In this document: positions 1-6,655 of the stretch, in pieces
Layout of the letters: the number at the start of each line of letters is the position of its first letter
Position numbering within the stretch: position 1 is the stretch's first letter
Origin: an uncultured Roseburia sp.
Lineage (GTDB): Bacteria > Bacillota > Clostridia > Lachnospirales > Lachnospiraceae
Direction of reading: 5' to 3'
DNA: 25,547 nucleotides
Assembly (NCBI GenBank): GCA_947070915.1
Contig: CAMTDY010000017.1
Coordinates: 1-25,547 of the forward strand
Made by a program: the position numbers and the translations under genes
Notes under the pieces: generated by a model
Seen by the model: only the letters and a program-made list of their open reading frames with translations
What the model was told of the DNA's origin: nothing
Database searches by the model: none

Positions 1-642
1 GGTATATACGTTGATACCTCCGAGATGATCAATGGTCCACACAATCTTATCGGTGCAGGTAACTGGCGTGATCGTAGCCGTCAGCTGAAAGCTTTCCCCT
101 GCCGCCAGTTCCACATAGTCCTGGTTTAACGTGATCCCGGTAGCCGTTCCAGCTCTGGGCGCCGCCAGAAAAGAAGGGAGCACATCCGGCACCGTAACGC
201 CTGCCGGCGGAGCCGGATTGACCGCTGCCGTCTGATATGACTTGATCTCACCCTCCGAGACAGTGGATTTCTTCGCTTCCACAGCGACCTTCAATTTTGT
301 CTTTACAGATTTCTTCGCCTTGGACTGCAGGGTAATGGTGGCATTTCCCTTTTTGACCGCCGTCAAAACCCCCTTGGCAGACACCTTCACAATATTTTTC
401 CGCGAAGATTTAAATGTCAGCTTCTGATTTGCCTTTTTGGGCAGAACTTCAAAAGAGAGCTTTTTCTGGTCTCCCGCCTTCATCTGGAGACTGCTGCCCT
501 TCTTCTCTGTAAGCACCTGGATCTTCTTTGGTTTCTTCTTTGCCGCCTGGCATTCTGTCTCTTCAGCAGTTCCCGCCGCAGCGGCCCCGATCACCAGAAC
601 AGCCAGACCCATTCCAATATATCTTCCTATTCTTCTATACAT
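1..642 (-). CDS. Secreted BIG2-type Ig-like domain protein (3' end outside window)
   Basis: The reading frame is open from an ATG at 642 to the window edge, giving 214 codons with no stop. The start follows a GGAGGAAGG ribosome binding site at 647-655. The protein begins with MYRRIGRY, a hydrophobic stretch (about residues 8-25) and small residues, which is a signal peptide. A Lys-rich region follows, then an Ig-like segment (about 40-125) with the BIG2 pattern: SSRKNIVKVSAKGVLTAVKK followed by GNATITLQSK. A second Ig-like segment starts near 175 (LNQDYVELAAGESFQLTATI) and runs off the window. It is probably exported and wall-associated or adhesive; no catalytic domain is visible in this part. 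A possible -10 (TATAAT at 700-695) lies upstream without a convincing -35. The true C-terminal function is unknown. Confidence 0.8.
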   Translation of the reverse strand, partial: MYRRIGRYIGMGLAVLVIGAAAAGTAEETECQAAKKKPKKIQVLTEKKGSSLQMKAGDQKKLSFEVLPKKANQKLTFKSSRKNIVKVSAKGVLTAVKKGNATITLQSKAKKSVKTKLKVAVEAKKSTVSEGEIKSYQTAAVNPAPPAGVTVPDVLPSFLAAPRAGTATGITLNQDYVELAAGESFQLTATITPVTCTDKIVWTIDHLGGINVYT

Positions 643-710
643 AAGCCTTCCTCCAAGCCTTCCATGCTTCACAAACAATGTCTACAATATATTTATTATA
701 TCGGCACACA

Positions 711-1436
711 TCAGTAAACAATAAAGGATAAAAATTCACCATCAAATTTTTGTGAAAGGAAATATTCAGCCATTACCAGATCTTCCGGGTTATCCACATC
801 AATGCTGTGCTCCTTCGCCAGCACATAGCCCATCACATTGTCGTTAAAGCTGGTGTTTTCATTGAGTTCTGACATACTGTTTATATAAATCGCCCCATTG
901 ATCCGGTAATATTTTTTCATATCCTGGCGCCGGACTGTGCTGTCCTCATCCAGCATCTTCACCAGCTCGTTATTTTCCCCGAACTGTCTCATCAGCAGCG
1001 GATGATCATTCACCTCAGAAATTGAAACCACAGATCTTTCTCCCTTTCTGATAAAATATTCCAGCGCTTTCTCAATATCCTCCCCGGTACGCAGCGGACT
1101 GGTGGGCTGCAGAAGGACAATGATATCATAGCGTTCTGCCTTTCTCTCATAAAATTCAATGGCATGCATCACCACATCAATCGTCTTCGCCTCGTCCGTA
1201 GCCAGCTCATCCGGCCTGAGAAACGGCACGATGGCCCCTGCCTTCATGGAAACCTCCGCGATCTCCTTGTCATCTGTAGATACAATGACCTTATCTATGT
1301 ATTTGCACTCCTTCGCCGCCTCGATGGTGTAGTTGATCAGAGGCTTTCCAGATACTGCCTTAATATTCTTTTTCGGGATTCCCTTGCTCCCCCCCCTGGC
1401 AGGTATAATGGCAAGAACCTTTTTATTCTCGATCAT
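711..1436 (-). CDS. neuA: Acylneuraminate cytidylyltransferase family (CMP-nonulosonate synthetase)
   Basis: The 241-residue protein opens with the family's nucleotide-binding signature IPARGGSKGIPKKN (about residues 10-23) and has VSTDD, LLQPTSPLRTGEDI and DNPEDL, all typical of NeuA/PseF/LegF enzymes. These activate a nonulosonic acid (sialic, legionaminic or pseudaminic) with CTP in the cytoplasm for surface glycan synthesis. The frame extends upstream to 1508, but the ATG at 1436 is chosen because it follows AACGGAGGAAGG (1451-1440) and starts directly before the beta strand of the signature. A sigma-A promoter at 1590-1562 leaves a leader of about 120 nt. No nonulosonate synthase (NeuB) or other glycan gene is in the window, so the exact sugar cannot be named. 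Confidence 0.85.
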   Translation of the reverse strand: MIENKKVLAIIPARGGSKGIPKKNIKAVSGKPLINYTIEAAKECKYIDKVIVSTDDKEIAEVSMKAGAIVPFLRPDELATDEAKTIDVVMHAIEFYERKAERYDIIVLLQPTSPLRTGEDIEKALEYFIRKGERSVVSISEVNDHPLLMRQFGENNELVKMLDEDSTVRRQDMKKYYRINGAIYINSMSELNENTSFNDNVMGYVLAKEHSIDVDNPEDLVMAEYFLSQKFDGEFLSFIVY

Positions 1437-1561
1437 AACCTTCCTCCGTTTCTCTGCAATGCAGTCCCCCGCACGCAGCCCGATGACGCCGGGCTGAACA
1501 GTGTCCAAATCCGTACTGCCGGGCTGAATTATGCTTTCCGGCTGCCTGTAATGTTCTATAT

Positions 1562-1590
1562 ATTATACACTATTTTCCTATATTTCTCAA
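1562..1590 (-). promoter_or_regulatory. Sigma-A promoter of neuA
   Basis: TTGAGA (1590-1585), a 17-bp spacer and TATAAT (1567-1562), read on the minus strand. It points at neuA. The leader holds a 7-bp hairpin (CAGCCCG/CGGGCTG, 1476-1496) with no T tract. Confidence 0.65.
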
Positions 1591-1604
1591 CGAAAAATTA
1601 CCTC

Positions 1605-1633
1605 TTTACATTTTCATTTTTTTTCAATATAAT
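1605..1633 (+). promoter_or_regulatory. Sigma-A promoter of the PepSY gene
   Basis: TTTACA (1605-1610), a 17-bp T-rich spacer and TATAAT (1628-1633). It diverges from the neuA promoter only about 15 bp away. It lies about 70 nt before the PepSY start. Confidence 0.65.
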
Positions 1634-1701
1634 GAAACTCGAAAAAGATAATGAAACTCAAAAAAGCAGCTTTTTATTATTTCATAGAAAGGATGTTGAT
1701 T

Positions 1702-2424
1702 ATGAAAAATCATTTTTTTAAGAAAACCAGCGTTTTATGTCTCATCTCTTCTCTGTCGCTTCTCATGCTTTCTTCCACAGCAGCGGCTGCAGCCAATACA
1801 GATAAAGCCAGCAAAGCAGCCCGGAAAAAAGTCCCCGGCGCTTCCATTACAGAAGTGGAGACAGATATAGACGACGGCGAAGCAGTAGTTGAAGTCTCTC
1901 TTATTAAAAAGAATAAAAAATACAGCCTGAAGTATCGTCAATCGGACACGAAGCTGATCGAATATGAGTGGGAACTTCCCAACACCAGCTATTCCATCCA
2001 GAGCAAAAAAAATGTGGCCCTGTCAAAGATCAAGACTAAGGCACGCAAACTGGTAAAAGGCAGCAAGATCATCTCCGCCCGGCTGTCTGTGGATGATGGC
2101 CTATCAGAGTATAAGGTCTCTCTGAAAAAGGGAAAACGCCAGTACAAACTGGTTTACAATGCAAAGAATGGGAAACTTCTGGAATATCAATGGAAACAGC
2201 TGGCATCCTCTTCTTCCCAGAGCGTTTATATTGGAGAATCCAAAGCCAGAAATATCGCATTGAAAAAAGCTCCCGGCGCCTCCATCACCAAATTTGAGTT
2301 TGACAGGGACGATGGAACCGCTGTCTACGAAATAGAGCTCCGGAAAGGAATCTATGAGTATGAGATTAAGATCAACGCCGTAACCGGTGCGGTCATTGAG
2401 TTTGAAAAAGATATAGAAGATTAG
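1702..2424 (+). CDS. Secreted protein with three PepSY-like repeats
   Basis: The 240-residue protein has a clear signal peptide: MKNHFFKK, a hydrophobic core, then a run of Ala ending near residue 30. The mature part is three PepSY-like units of about 60-70 residues. Unit 1 carries KVPGASITEVETDIDDGEAV, unit 2 has SARLSVDDGLSEYKVSLKKG, and unit 3 has KAPGASITKFEFDRDDGTAV. Each unit ends in a beta hairpin with a G-K-L/V-I-E-Y/F-E type end. PepSY domains are known as protease-inhibitory or chaperone-like modules of exported proteins; no enzyme domain is present. The ATG at 1702 is preferred over 1651 and 1693 because AAAGGA (1688-1693) lies 8 nt upstream and it places the signal peptide at the N-terminus. 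The gene is monocistronic and convergent with spoVAC. Confidence 0.8.
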   Translation: MKNHFFKKTSVLCLISSLSLLMLSSTAAAAANTDKASKAARKKVPGASITEVETDIDDGEAVVEVSLIKKNKKYSLKYRQSDTKLIEYEWELPNTSYSIQSKKNVALSKIKTKARKLVKGSKIISARLSVDDGLSEYKVSLKKGKRQYKLVYNAKNGKLLEYQWKQLASSSSQSVYIGESKARNIALKKAPGASITKFEFDRDDGTAVYEIELRKGIYEYEIKINAVTGAVIEFEKDIED

Positions 2425-2441
2425 TAATGGTACAATCCAGC

Positions 2442-2476
2442 AAATGGATCGGCTGTCAGAACCAGCCGATCCATTT
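2442..2476. terminator. Bidirectional terminator between the PepSY gene and spoVAC
   Basis: A perfect 14-bp inverted repeat, AAATGGATCGGCTG (2442-2455) and CAGCCGATCCATTT (2463-2476), has a 7-nt loop. It sits between convergent genes, and the stop codon of spoVAC (2458-2456) lies in the loop. The T tracts are short (3-4 T) in both directions. Confidence 0.65.
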
Positions 2477-2956
2477 TCCGATCCAGTAGATCAGCCCCAG
2501 CACCCAGCTGGTTACAACACCATACAGGATCACGGGACCGGCGATAGTGAAGATCTTGCAGCCCACTCCGAACACCCAGCCCTCTTTTTTGAATTCTATG
2601 GCCGGCGCCGCCACGCTGTTGGCAAAGCCGGTGATGGGTACCAATGTCCCGGCCCCGGCAAAGTTCGCGATCTTGGGATAGATATTCAGACCTGTCAGCA
2701 GGACGCTGAGGAAGATCAGCGACAGTGTATTATAAAGCGCCGCCGTCTCTTTATCCAATCCAAGGTACATATAGAGATTGATCAGCCCCTGCCCCAGCGT
2801 GCAGATGATGCCTCCTACCAGAAACGCCTTGCAAAGATTGATCATCCAGCTGACTTTCGGCGTATTCTCATCCACGTAGTCATTATATTTATCGTCTCTC
2901 TCCTGGGGAACGGTTTCATAGATCACATCCTTGATATCTGTCTTCTGGCTATTCAT
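2456..2956 (-). CDS. spoVAC: Stage V sporulation protein AC
   Basis: The 166-residue membrane protein matches SpoVAC. It has a hydrophilic N-terminus, then four or five membrane segments (from about residue 40), with the conserved AGAGTLVPITGFANSVAAPA and EFKKEGWVFGVG near the middle. SpoVAC forms a channel in the inner spore membrane and takes part in Ca-dipicolinate movement during sporulation and germination. The ATG at 2956 (MNSQKT) is chosen over 2986 because AAAGGAAG precedes it by about 9 nt, while 2986 has no visible binding site. It is the last gene of the AA-AB-AC cluster; its stop codon lies in the loop of the terminator hairpin. The closely related SpoVAE was considered, but the TLVPITGFANS and IEFKKEG signature favours SpoVAC. 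Confidence 0.9.
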   Translation of the reverse strand: MNSQKTDIKDVIYETVPQERDDKYNDYVDENTPKVSWMINLCKAFLVGGIICTLGQGLINLYMYLGLDKETAALYNTLSLIFLSVLLTGLNIYPKIANFAGAGTLVPITGFANSVAAPAIEFKKEGWVFGVGCKIFTIAGPVILYGVVTSWVLGLIYWIGKWIGWF

Positions 2957-2986
2957 AATCACATACTTCCTTTCTGGCTTTCCCAT

Positions 2987-3403
2987 TCATTTGAAAAAAT
3001 ATTGATAGATGGTTCCCGCTAATTTGCCCAGCGCGATGGCGACTAATACGATCGGAAGCCCTTCTTTCATCTTCAGCCGCTTTACAAAGATCGGGATCAC
3101 CCGGAGACTCTCCGCCAGCGCCATCGCAAGACACCCTATGAAGATGCCGGAAAAAAGGCCAAAAACCGCTAGTCCCACATAGCTTACGGGAAAGTTCCTG
3201 ACAAACAGAAACATGATATTCCCCAGGGTTCCTCCCAGGATGATCGTATTTTCATAGCCATAGAGATGAACCGCCGTCCCGGTTCGCTGGGTAAGCCTGG
3301 GTATTACATTGAGCATGGTGATAAAGGCAAACACCCCTGCCGATACCGTCAACCCAAAACTCAGCCCCAGGAATCCCAGGAAGACATTTTCAATTAACGT
3401 CAA
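2987..3403 (-). CDS. spoVAB: Stage V sporulation protein AB
   Basis: The 138-residue protein has four hydrophobic segments and the SpoVAB hallmarks FGLTVSAGVFAFITMLNVIP near the N-terminus and ALAESLRVIPIFVKRLK near residue 95-110. It is an inner spore membrane component of the SpoVA complex; its individual role is not known. The start codon is TTG at 3403, 8 nt after GGGAGGG. It overlaps the 3' end of spoVAA by 14 nt, so the two are probably translationally coupled. Confidence 0.88.
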   Translation of the reverse strand: MTLIENVFLGFLGLSFGLTVSAGVFAFITMLNVIPRLTQRTGTAVHLYGYENTIILGGTLGNIMFLFVRNFPVSYVGLAVFGLFSGIFIGCLAMALAESLRVIPIFVKRLKMKEGLPIVLVAIALGKLAGTIYQYFFK

Positions 3404-4016
3404 TGGTCTTTCCCTCCCTCGATGCAGATTTGATCATTGCCTTATTCATCTGCTCCTCATAGGTCCGCATCTCCACCTGGATCGGCGTCGGATCATTTTT
3501 GATATCTCTTCTTTTAAAATGATTATAAAACACAATAATGCCTATCGGTATGCCAATGGCATAACAGATCTCCAGGATGGAGCCGCCGGTGTGCACCTCT
3601 CCAGTGAAGGTCAGATAGATCTTTTCAAATACCCCCGATACATTGACATCCTCATTGAAGGTCATGATCGTAAATGCCGCCCCGAAAAAAACGACGAATG
3701 CCACCAGAACCGCTTTCGTGTACTCCCAGGCTTTGGAAGGTTTTTTGCCCGTCTCACACTCCACAATAAAATCCTGCTCTCCCAGGTTTTCTATGGTTAC
3801 GTCCGGATATACCCGGTGAATGGCTTCGTATACCTTAGTGATGGTGAACATCGTCAGCTTCTCACCGTCCGGGGGCAGCGTATAGAAAGGTTCCTTTTCC
3901 AGCTTCTGCACCATAGTCTTGTTCGTACTGTACAATGTCGCTACATCTTTCAATTTCAGATCCCGCTTTGTCACCGGAATATTCTGCTCTGCTTTAATAT
4001 AAAGAATATCTTCCAT
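3390..4016 (-). CDS. spoVAA: Stage V sporulation protein AA
   Basis: With the start at 4016 (MEDILYIKAEQ) the protein has 208 residues, close to the usual size of SpoVAA. An N-terminal soluble region of about 100 residues (beta-rich, with KLKDVATLY) is followed by two membrane segments (about residues 100-120 and 150-170) and a charged C-terminus. The frame stays open to 4115, but the longer starts would add residues the family does not have. GGAGA lies 8 nt before the ATG at 4016, and the candidate forespore promoter at 4108-4080 would start transcription close to or downstream of the alternatives. It is the first gene of spoVAA-AB-AC. Confidence 0.86.
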   Translation of the reverse strand: MEDILYIKAEQNIPVTKRDLKLKDVATLYSTNKTMVQKLEKEPFYTLPPDGEKLTMFTITKVYEAIHRVYPDVTIENLGEQDFIVECETGKKPSKAWEYTKAVLVAFVVFFGAAFTIMTFNEDVNVSGVFEKIYLTFTGEVHTGGSILEICYAIGIPIGIIVFYNHFKRRDIKNDPTPIQVEMRTYEEQMNKAMIKSASREGKTIDVN

Positions 4017-4079
4017 AAAATAATCTCCATTTCCATGCAGGTATTCGTATTTTCTTCCACTTCGTTTTACTTTCATACC

Positions 4080-4108
4080 TACTATCCCCGAAAAAAACAA
4101 ATCTATTC
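4080..4108 (-). promoter_or_regulatory. Candidate sigma-G-type promoter of the spoVA operon
   Basis: On the minus strand GAATA (4108-4104) fits the sigma-G -35 pattern G-N-A-T-R. After 17 bp comes GATAGTA (4086-4080), one base off the sigma-G -10 pattern CATNNTA. spoVA operons are known to be transcribed in the forespore by sigma-G. The placement about 65 nt before the spoVAA start agrees with this, but the match is partial. Confidence 0.4.
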
Positions 4109-4169
4109 GTAACAAGGCAAATTAAAATCTCATATAATAATTTATAAAATAAAAAGTGGAGATCATGGT

Positions 4170-4742
4170 ATGGCAATCAAGGTTTTTATCGATCAGGGAC
4201 ACAATCCCTACGGATTTAATGCCGGCGCAGAAGGTTTTGGCGCCAGAGAACAGGATATCACCTATATCGTCGGCGCCTATCTGGCAAACATACTCGCCGC
4301 TGACTACCGTTTTGAAGTGGCAGTCTCCCGCCAGACCCCGGACGAGATCCTGGGCTATGATACCAACTCCAGCCTCAGGGAACGGGTAGATATGGCAAAC
4401 ACCTGGGGGGCGGACTATTTTATCAGCATCCATGTGAATGCCAATGTCAATCCAGCGATCAACGGCACGGAAGCATATGTCTACGCCGAGGGAAGCCCCT
4501 CTTATTACCTGGGCACCGATATCGTTCAGGAGATCGTCCGCCGGGTGGGCACAAAAAATAACGGTGTTTATGTAAGACCGTCATTGTACGTCCTGCGCCG
4601 GACGCAGATGCCCTCCGTCCTCGTGGAACTCGCCTATATTTCAAATTATGAAGACTATATCCTGCTGACCACCATGCAGTATCAGTTTGCCTACGGGATC
4701 TATGTGGGGCTGCTGAATTACCTGGGGCTGCCGCAGCTGTAA
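4170..4742 (+). CDS. N-acetylmuramoyl-L-alanine amidase (Amidase_3)
   Basis: The 190-residue protein is a bare Amidase_3 domain, which cleaves the amide bond between MurNAc and L-Ala in peptidoglycan. The zinc ligands are visible: H11 in IDQGHNP, E27 in AREQDI and H88 in FISIHVNA. The catalytic glutamate is E153 in VLVELAYISN. The start at 4170 follows GTGGAGA. There is no signal peptide, membrane anchor or wall-binding domain, unlike the sporulation amidases CwlD or CwlC. It is transcribed divergently from spoVAA, which hints at a sporulation role. A holin- or lysis-released enzyme, or non-classical export, is also possible. Family assignment is firm; role is not. Confidence 0.87.
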   Translation: MAIKVFIDQGHNPYGFNAGAEGFGAREQDITYIVGAYLANILAADYRFEVAVSRQTPDEILGYDTNSSLRERVDMANTWGADYFISIHVNANVNPAINGTEAYVYAEGSPSYYLGTDIVQEIVRRVGTKNNGVYVRPSLYVLRRTQMPSVLVELAYISNYEDYILLTTMQYQFAYGIYVGLLNYLGLPQL

Positions 4743-4797
4743 CGATTCCCCCTTGTTCCAATAACCTGATGTTGTCAGTCTGTCCCTGGATGCAGTA

Positions 4798-4850
4798 AGA
4801 GGATGTCCCCAAACTATGATTGATCAAATTCACATAGAGGGGCATCCTCT
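4798..4850. terminator. Long imperfect hairpin between the amidase gene and uppP
   Basis: AGAGGATGTCCCC (4798-4810) pairs with GGGGCATCCTCT (4839-4850) with one bulged base. A second 5-bp pairing (CTATG/CATAG) lies inside. It is followed by CTTTC on the plus strand. Lying between convergent genes it is probably a bidirectional terminator, although the T tract is weak. Confidence 0.5.
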
Positions 4851-4886
4851 CTTTCATGTATTAAAATTCTTTCTTCAGTTCTCAGA

Positions 4887-5741
4887 CTATATCACAGCCG
4901 CGCCGCTAATGGCAAAATATGCCAGCACGACAATTCCCAGCACGATCCTGTAATACCCAAAGCATTTAAAATCATGGCGGCGGATATATCCCATCAGGAA
5001 CTTGATCACAAAAAGGGATACGATAAATGCCACCAGCATTCCGATCAAAAGAGTGGTCACTGCCATCGGCCCATAGCTCAAGCCATCGGAGATACTCTTT
5101 ACGATCTTCAGCAGACTGGCCCCAAACATAACTGGAATCGCCAGATAAAAAGTAAATTCTGCCGCCACTCCCCTGGACACCCCGATAATCAGCGCACCGA
5201 TTATGGTGGCGCCGGAACGGGACGTTCCTGGTATAATAGCTGCTAAAAGCTGGAAGATACCAATGATCAGTGCGGTCTGGTAAGTCAGTTCCTGTACCGA
5301 GGTAATGACAGGACGCCTGCCTTTGTTCCAGTTTTCTACCAGGATAAACAAAACGCCGTAGATGATCAGCGCCCCCGCCACAACGATCTGATTATAAAAC
5401 ATTTCATCGATCACATCATCAAAGAGAACACCGATGACGGCAGCCGGTATGGTCGCCACAAGGATCTTGAACCACATCTGCATGATATCCATCTTCACCA
5501 CAGGTTCATCTTTTTTCGGGCGCAGGTTAAACGGGAAAATTTTCTTCCAGAACAAAAGGACTACCGCCATGATCGCCCCCAGCTGCACCACCACCAAAAA
5601 CATCTCCGTAAATTTATCGTCTGAAAAAGTCAGAAACTGGTTTACCAGTATCATATGACCGGTGCTGCTCACTGGCAGCCATTCTGTAATTCCCTCTACG
5701 ATTCCCAGGATCACAGACACCAGTATATCAAAAATTTTCAT
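4887..5741 (-). CDS. uppP: Undecaprenyl-diphosphatase (UppP/BacA)
   Basis: The 284-residue polytopic membrane protein carries both family signatures: EGITEWLPVSSTGHM (about residues 16-30) and PGTSRSGATIIGALI (about 170-185), which form the active site. It dephosphorylates undecaprenyl diphosphate to recycle the lipid carrier for peptidoglycan and other wall polymers, and gives bacitracin tolerance. Length and hydrophobic profile are normal for the family. The start at 5741 follows GGGGGAAC. It is monocistronic with its own promoter (5856-5828), transcribed away from the PAP2 phosphatase operon. Confidence 0.95.
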   Translation of the reverse strand: MKIFDILVSVILGIVEGITEWLPVSSTGHMILVNQFLTFSDDKFTEMFLVVVQLGAIMAVVLLFWKKIFPFNLRPKKDEPVVKMDIMQMWFKILVATIPAAVIGVLFDDVIDEMFYNQIVVAGALIIYGVLFILVENWNKGRRPVITSVQELTYQTALIIGIFQLLAAIIPGTSRSGATIIGALIIGVSRGVAAEFTFYLAIPVMFGASLLKIVKSISDGLSYGPMAVTTLLIGMLVAFIVSLFVIKFLMGYIRRHDFKCFGYYRIVLGIVVLAYFAISGAAVI

Positions 5742-5827
5742 GTAATGTTCCCCCTTGTTCTCTCTGTTATGTAAGGGTTTGACCCCGGTATCCGGCGATA
5801 TTCAAACCCGCTTTGACATCAGCCACT

Positions 5828-5856
5828 ATTCTATCATAATTCCTCCCCTAAAACAA
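5828..5856 (-). promoter_or_regulatory. Sigma-A promoter of uppP
   Basis: TTGTTT (5856-5851), a 17-bp spacer and TAGAAT (5833-5828) on the minus strand, about 90 nt before the uppP start. The -35 is only a partial match. Confidence 0.5.
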
Positions 5857-5873
5857 GATATCTGCATTATTTA

Positions 5874-5902
5874 TTGCAAAAAAACCTTTAATATAGTAAA
5901 AT
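5874..5902 (+). promoter_or_regulatory. Sigma-A promoter of the lipid operon
   Basis: TTGCAA (5874-5879), a 17-bp spacer and TAAAAT (5897-5902), about 50 nt before the PAP2 gene. It is the only good promoter seen upstream of the four-gene operon and is back to back with the uppP promoter. Confidence 0.6.
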
Positions 5903-5950
5903 GGTTGTGTATTTTGCAAAACAAAAGATATCTGGGGGGAATCTTTCATA

Positions 5951-6655
5951 ATGAGCAAACTGATTCAGAAGATCATTCCGCTTTATGGTATATTGCCACT
6001 GTTGTGCGCTTTCGGTCTGAATATGATCGTGTACAGTGGTGCTATGAGTATATGCGCCGGCTGGGAACATCATGACCTCACAACAACTTTGGACGAGATG
6101 GTTCCGCTGGTACCCTGGTGGATGTATATTTATTTTGGATGTTACCTGTTCTGGATAGCAAATTATATTATGGTGGCTCGAATTCATGAGGGCGATCCGT
6201 CCCAATTTTACCGTTTTGTCACCACGGATATGATGTCCCGTCTGGTGTGCGGTCTTTTCTTTTTCCTTATGCCGACGACAAATGTCCGGCCGGAGGTGGT
6301 GGGCACTACCTTTGCCGACGATCTGCTGCGCTTTCTGTACCAGATCGACCAGCCTGCGAATCTATTCCCATCCATCCACTGCCTGGTGAGCTGGATGTGT
6401 TATATCGGCATCCGTGGAAATAAAAAGGTACCCGCGTGGTATCGGGGCTTTTCCTGTATCTTCGCCCTGCTGGTGGTGATCTCTACCCAGACCACCAAAC
6501 AGCACTATATCGCAGATGCCGTGGGGGGACTTCTCATCGCAGAGATTTTGTTCGCCCTGAATAAACGCATCAATGCCTATCGGTATGTACAGCGTTTTTT
6601 TGACCGCATCCACTTGAAACTAGGTTTTATAAGCAAGGAGAAGACCATTGAATAA
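5951..6655 (+). CDS. PAP2-family membrane phosphatase
   Basis: The 234-residue protein has about six membrane segments and the PAP2 motifs: RP at 113-114, PSIH at 140-143 and QHYIAD with H185 and D189 as the expected catalytic residues. The first motif lacks the usual leading lysine. PAP2 enzymes remove phosphate from lipids such as phosphatidate, phosphatidylglycerol phosphate or undecaprenyl diphosphate. It heads an operon with a flippase-like protein, PssA and Psd; the next gene starts within its last codons (8-nt overlap). The substrate is probably a phospholipid precursor or a lipid diphosphate, but the sequence does not say which. A GGGGGGAA ribosome binding site precedes the ATG. Confidence 0.82.
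   Translation: MSKLIQKIIPLYGILPLLCAFGLNMIVYSGAMSICAGWEHHDLTTTLDEMVPLVPWWMYIYFGCYLFWIANYIMVARIHEGDPSQFYRFVTTDMMSRLVCGLFFFLMPTTNVRPEVVGTTFADDLLRFLYQIDQPANLFPSIHCLVSWMCYIGIRGNKKVPAWYRGFSCIFALLVVISTQTTKQHYIADAVGGLLIAEILFALNKRINAYRYVQRFFDRIHLKLGFISKEKTIE

Noticed and set aside
1476..1496. Hairpin in the neuA leader as an attenuator or riboswitch
   Set aside because: Only 7 bp, no T tract and no match to a riboswitch class I know.
1164..1721. 185-codon plus-strand frame
   Set aside because: Antisense to neuA, then runs across both promoters into the PepSY start region.
3309..4112. 267-codon plus-strand frame
   Set aside because: Antisense to spoVAA and spoVAB; low-complexity shadow with no ribosome binding site.
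5755..6075. 106-codon plus-strand frame
   Set aside because: Covers the promoters between uppP and PAP2 and overlaps the PAP2 gene in another frame.
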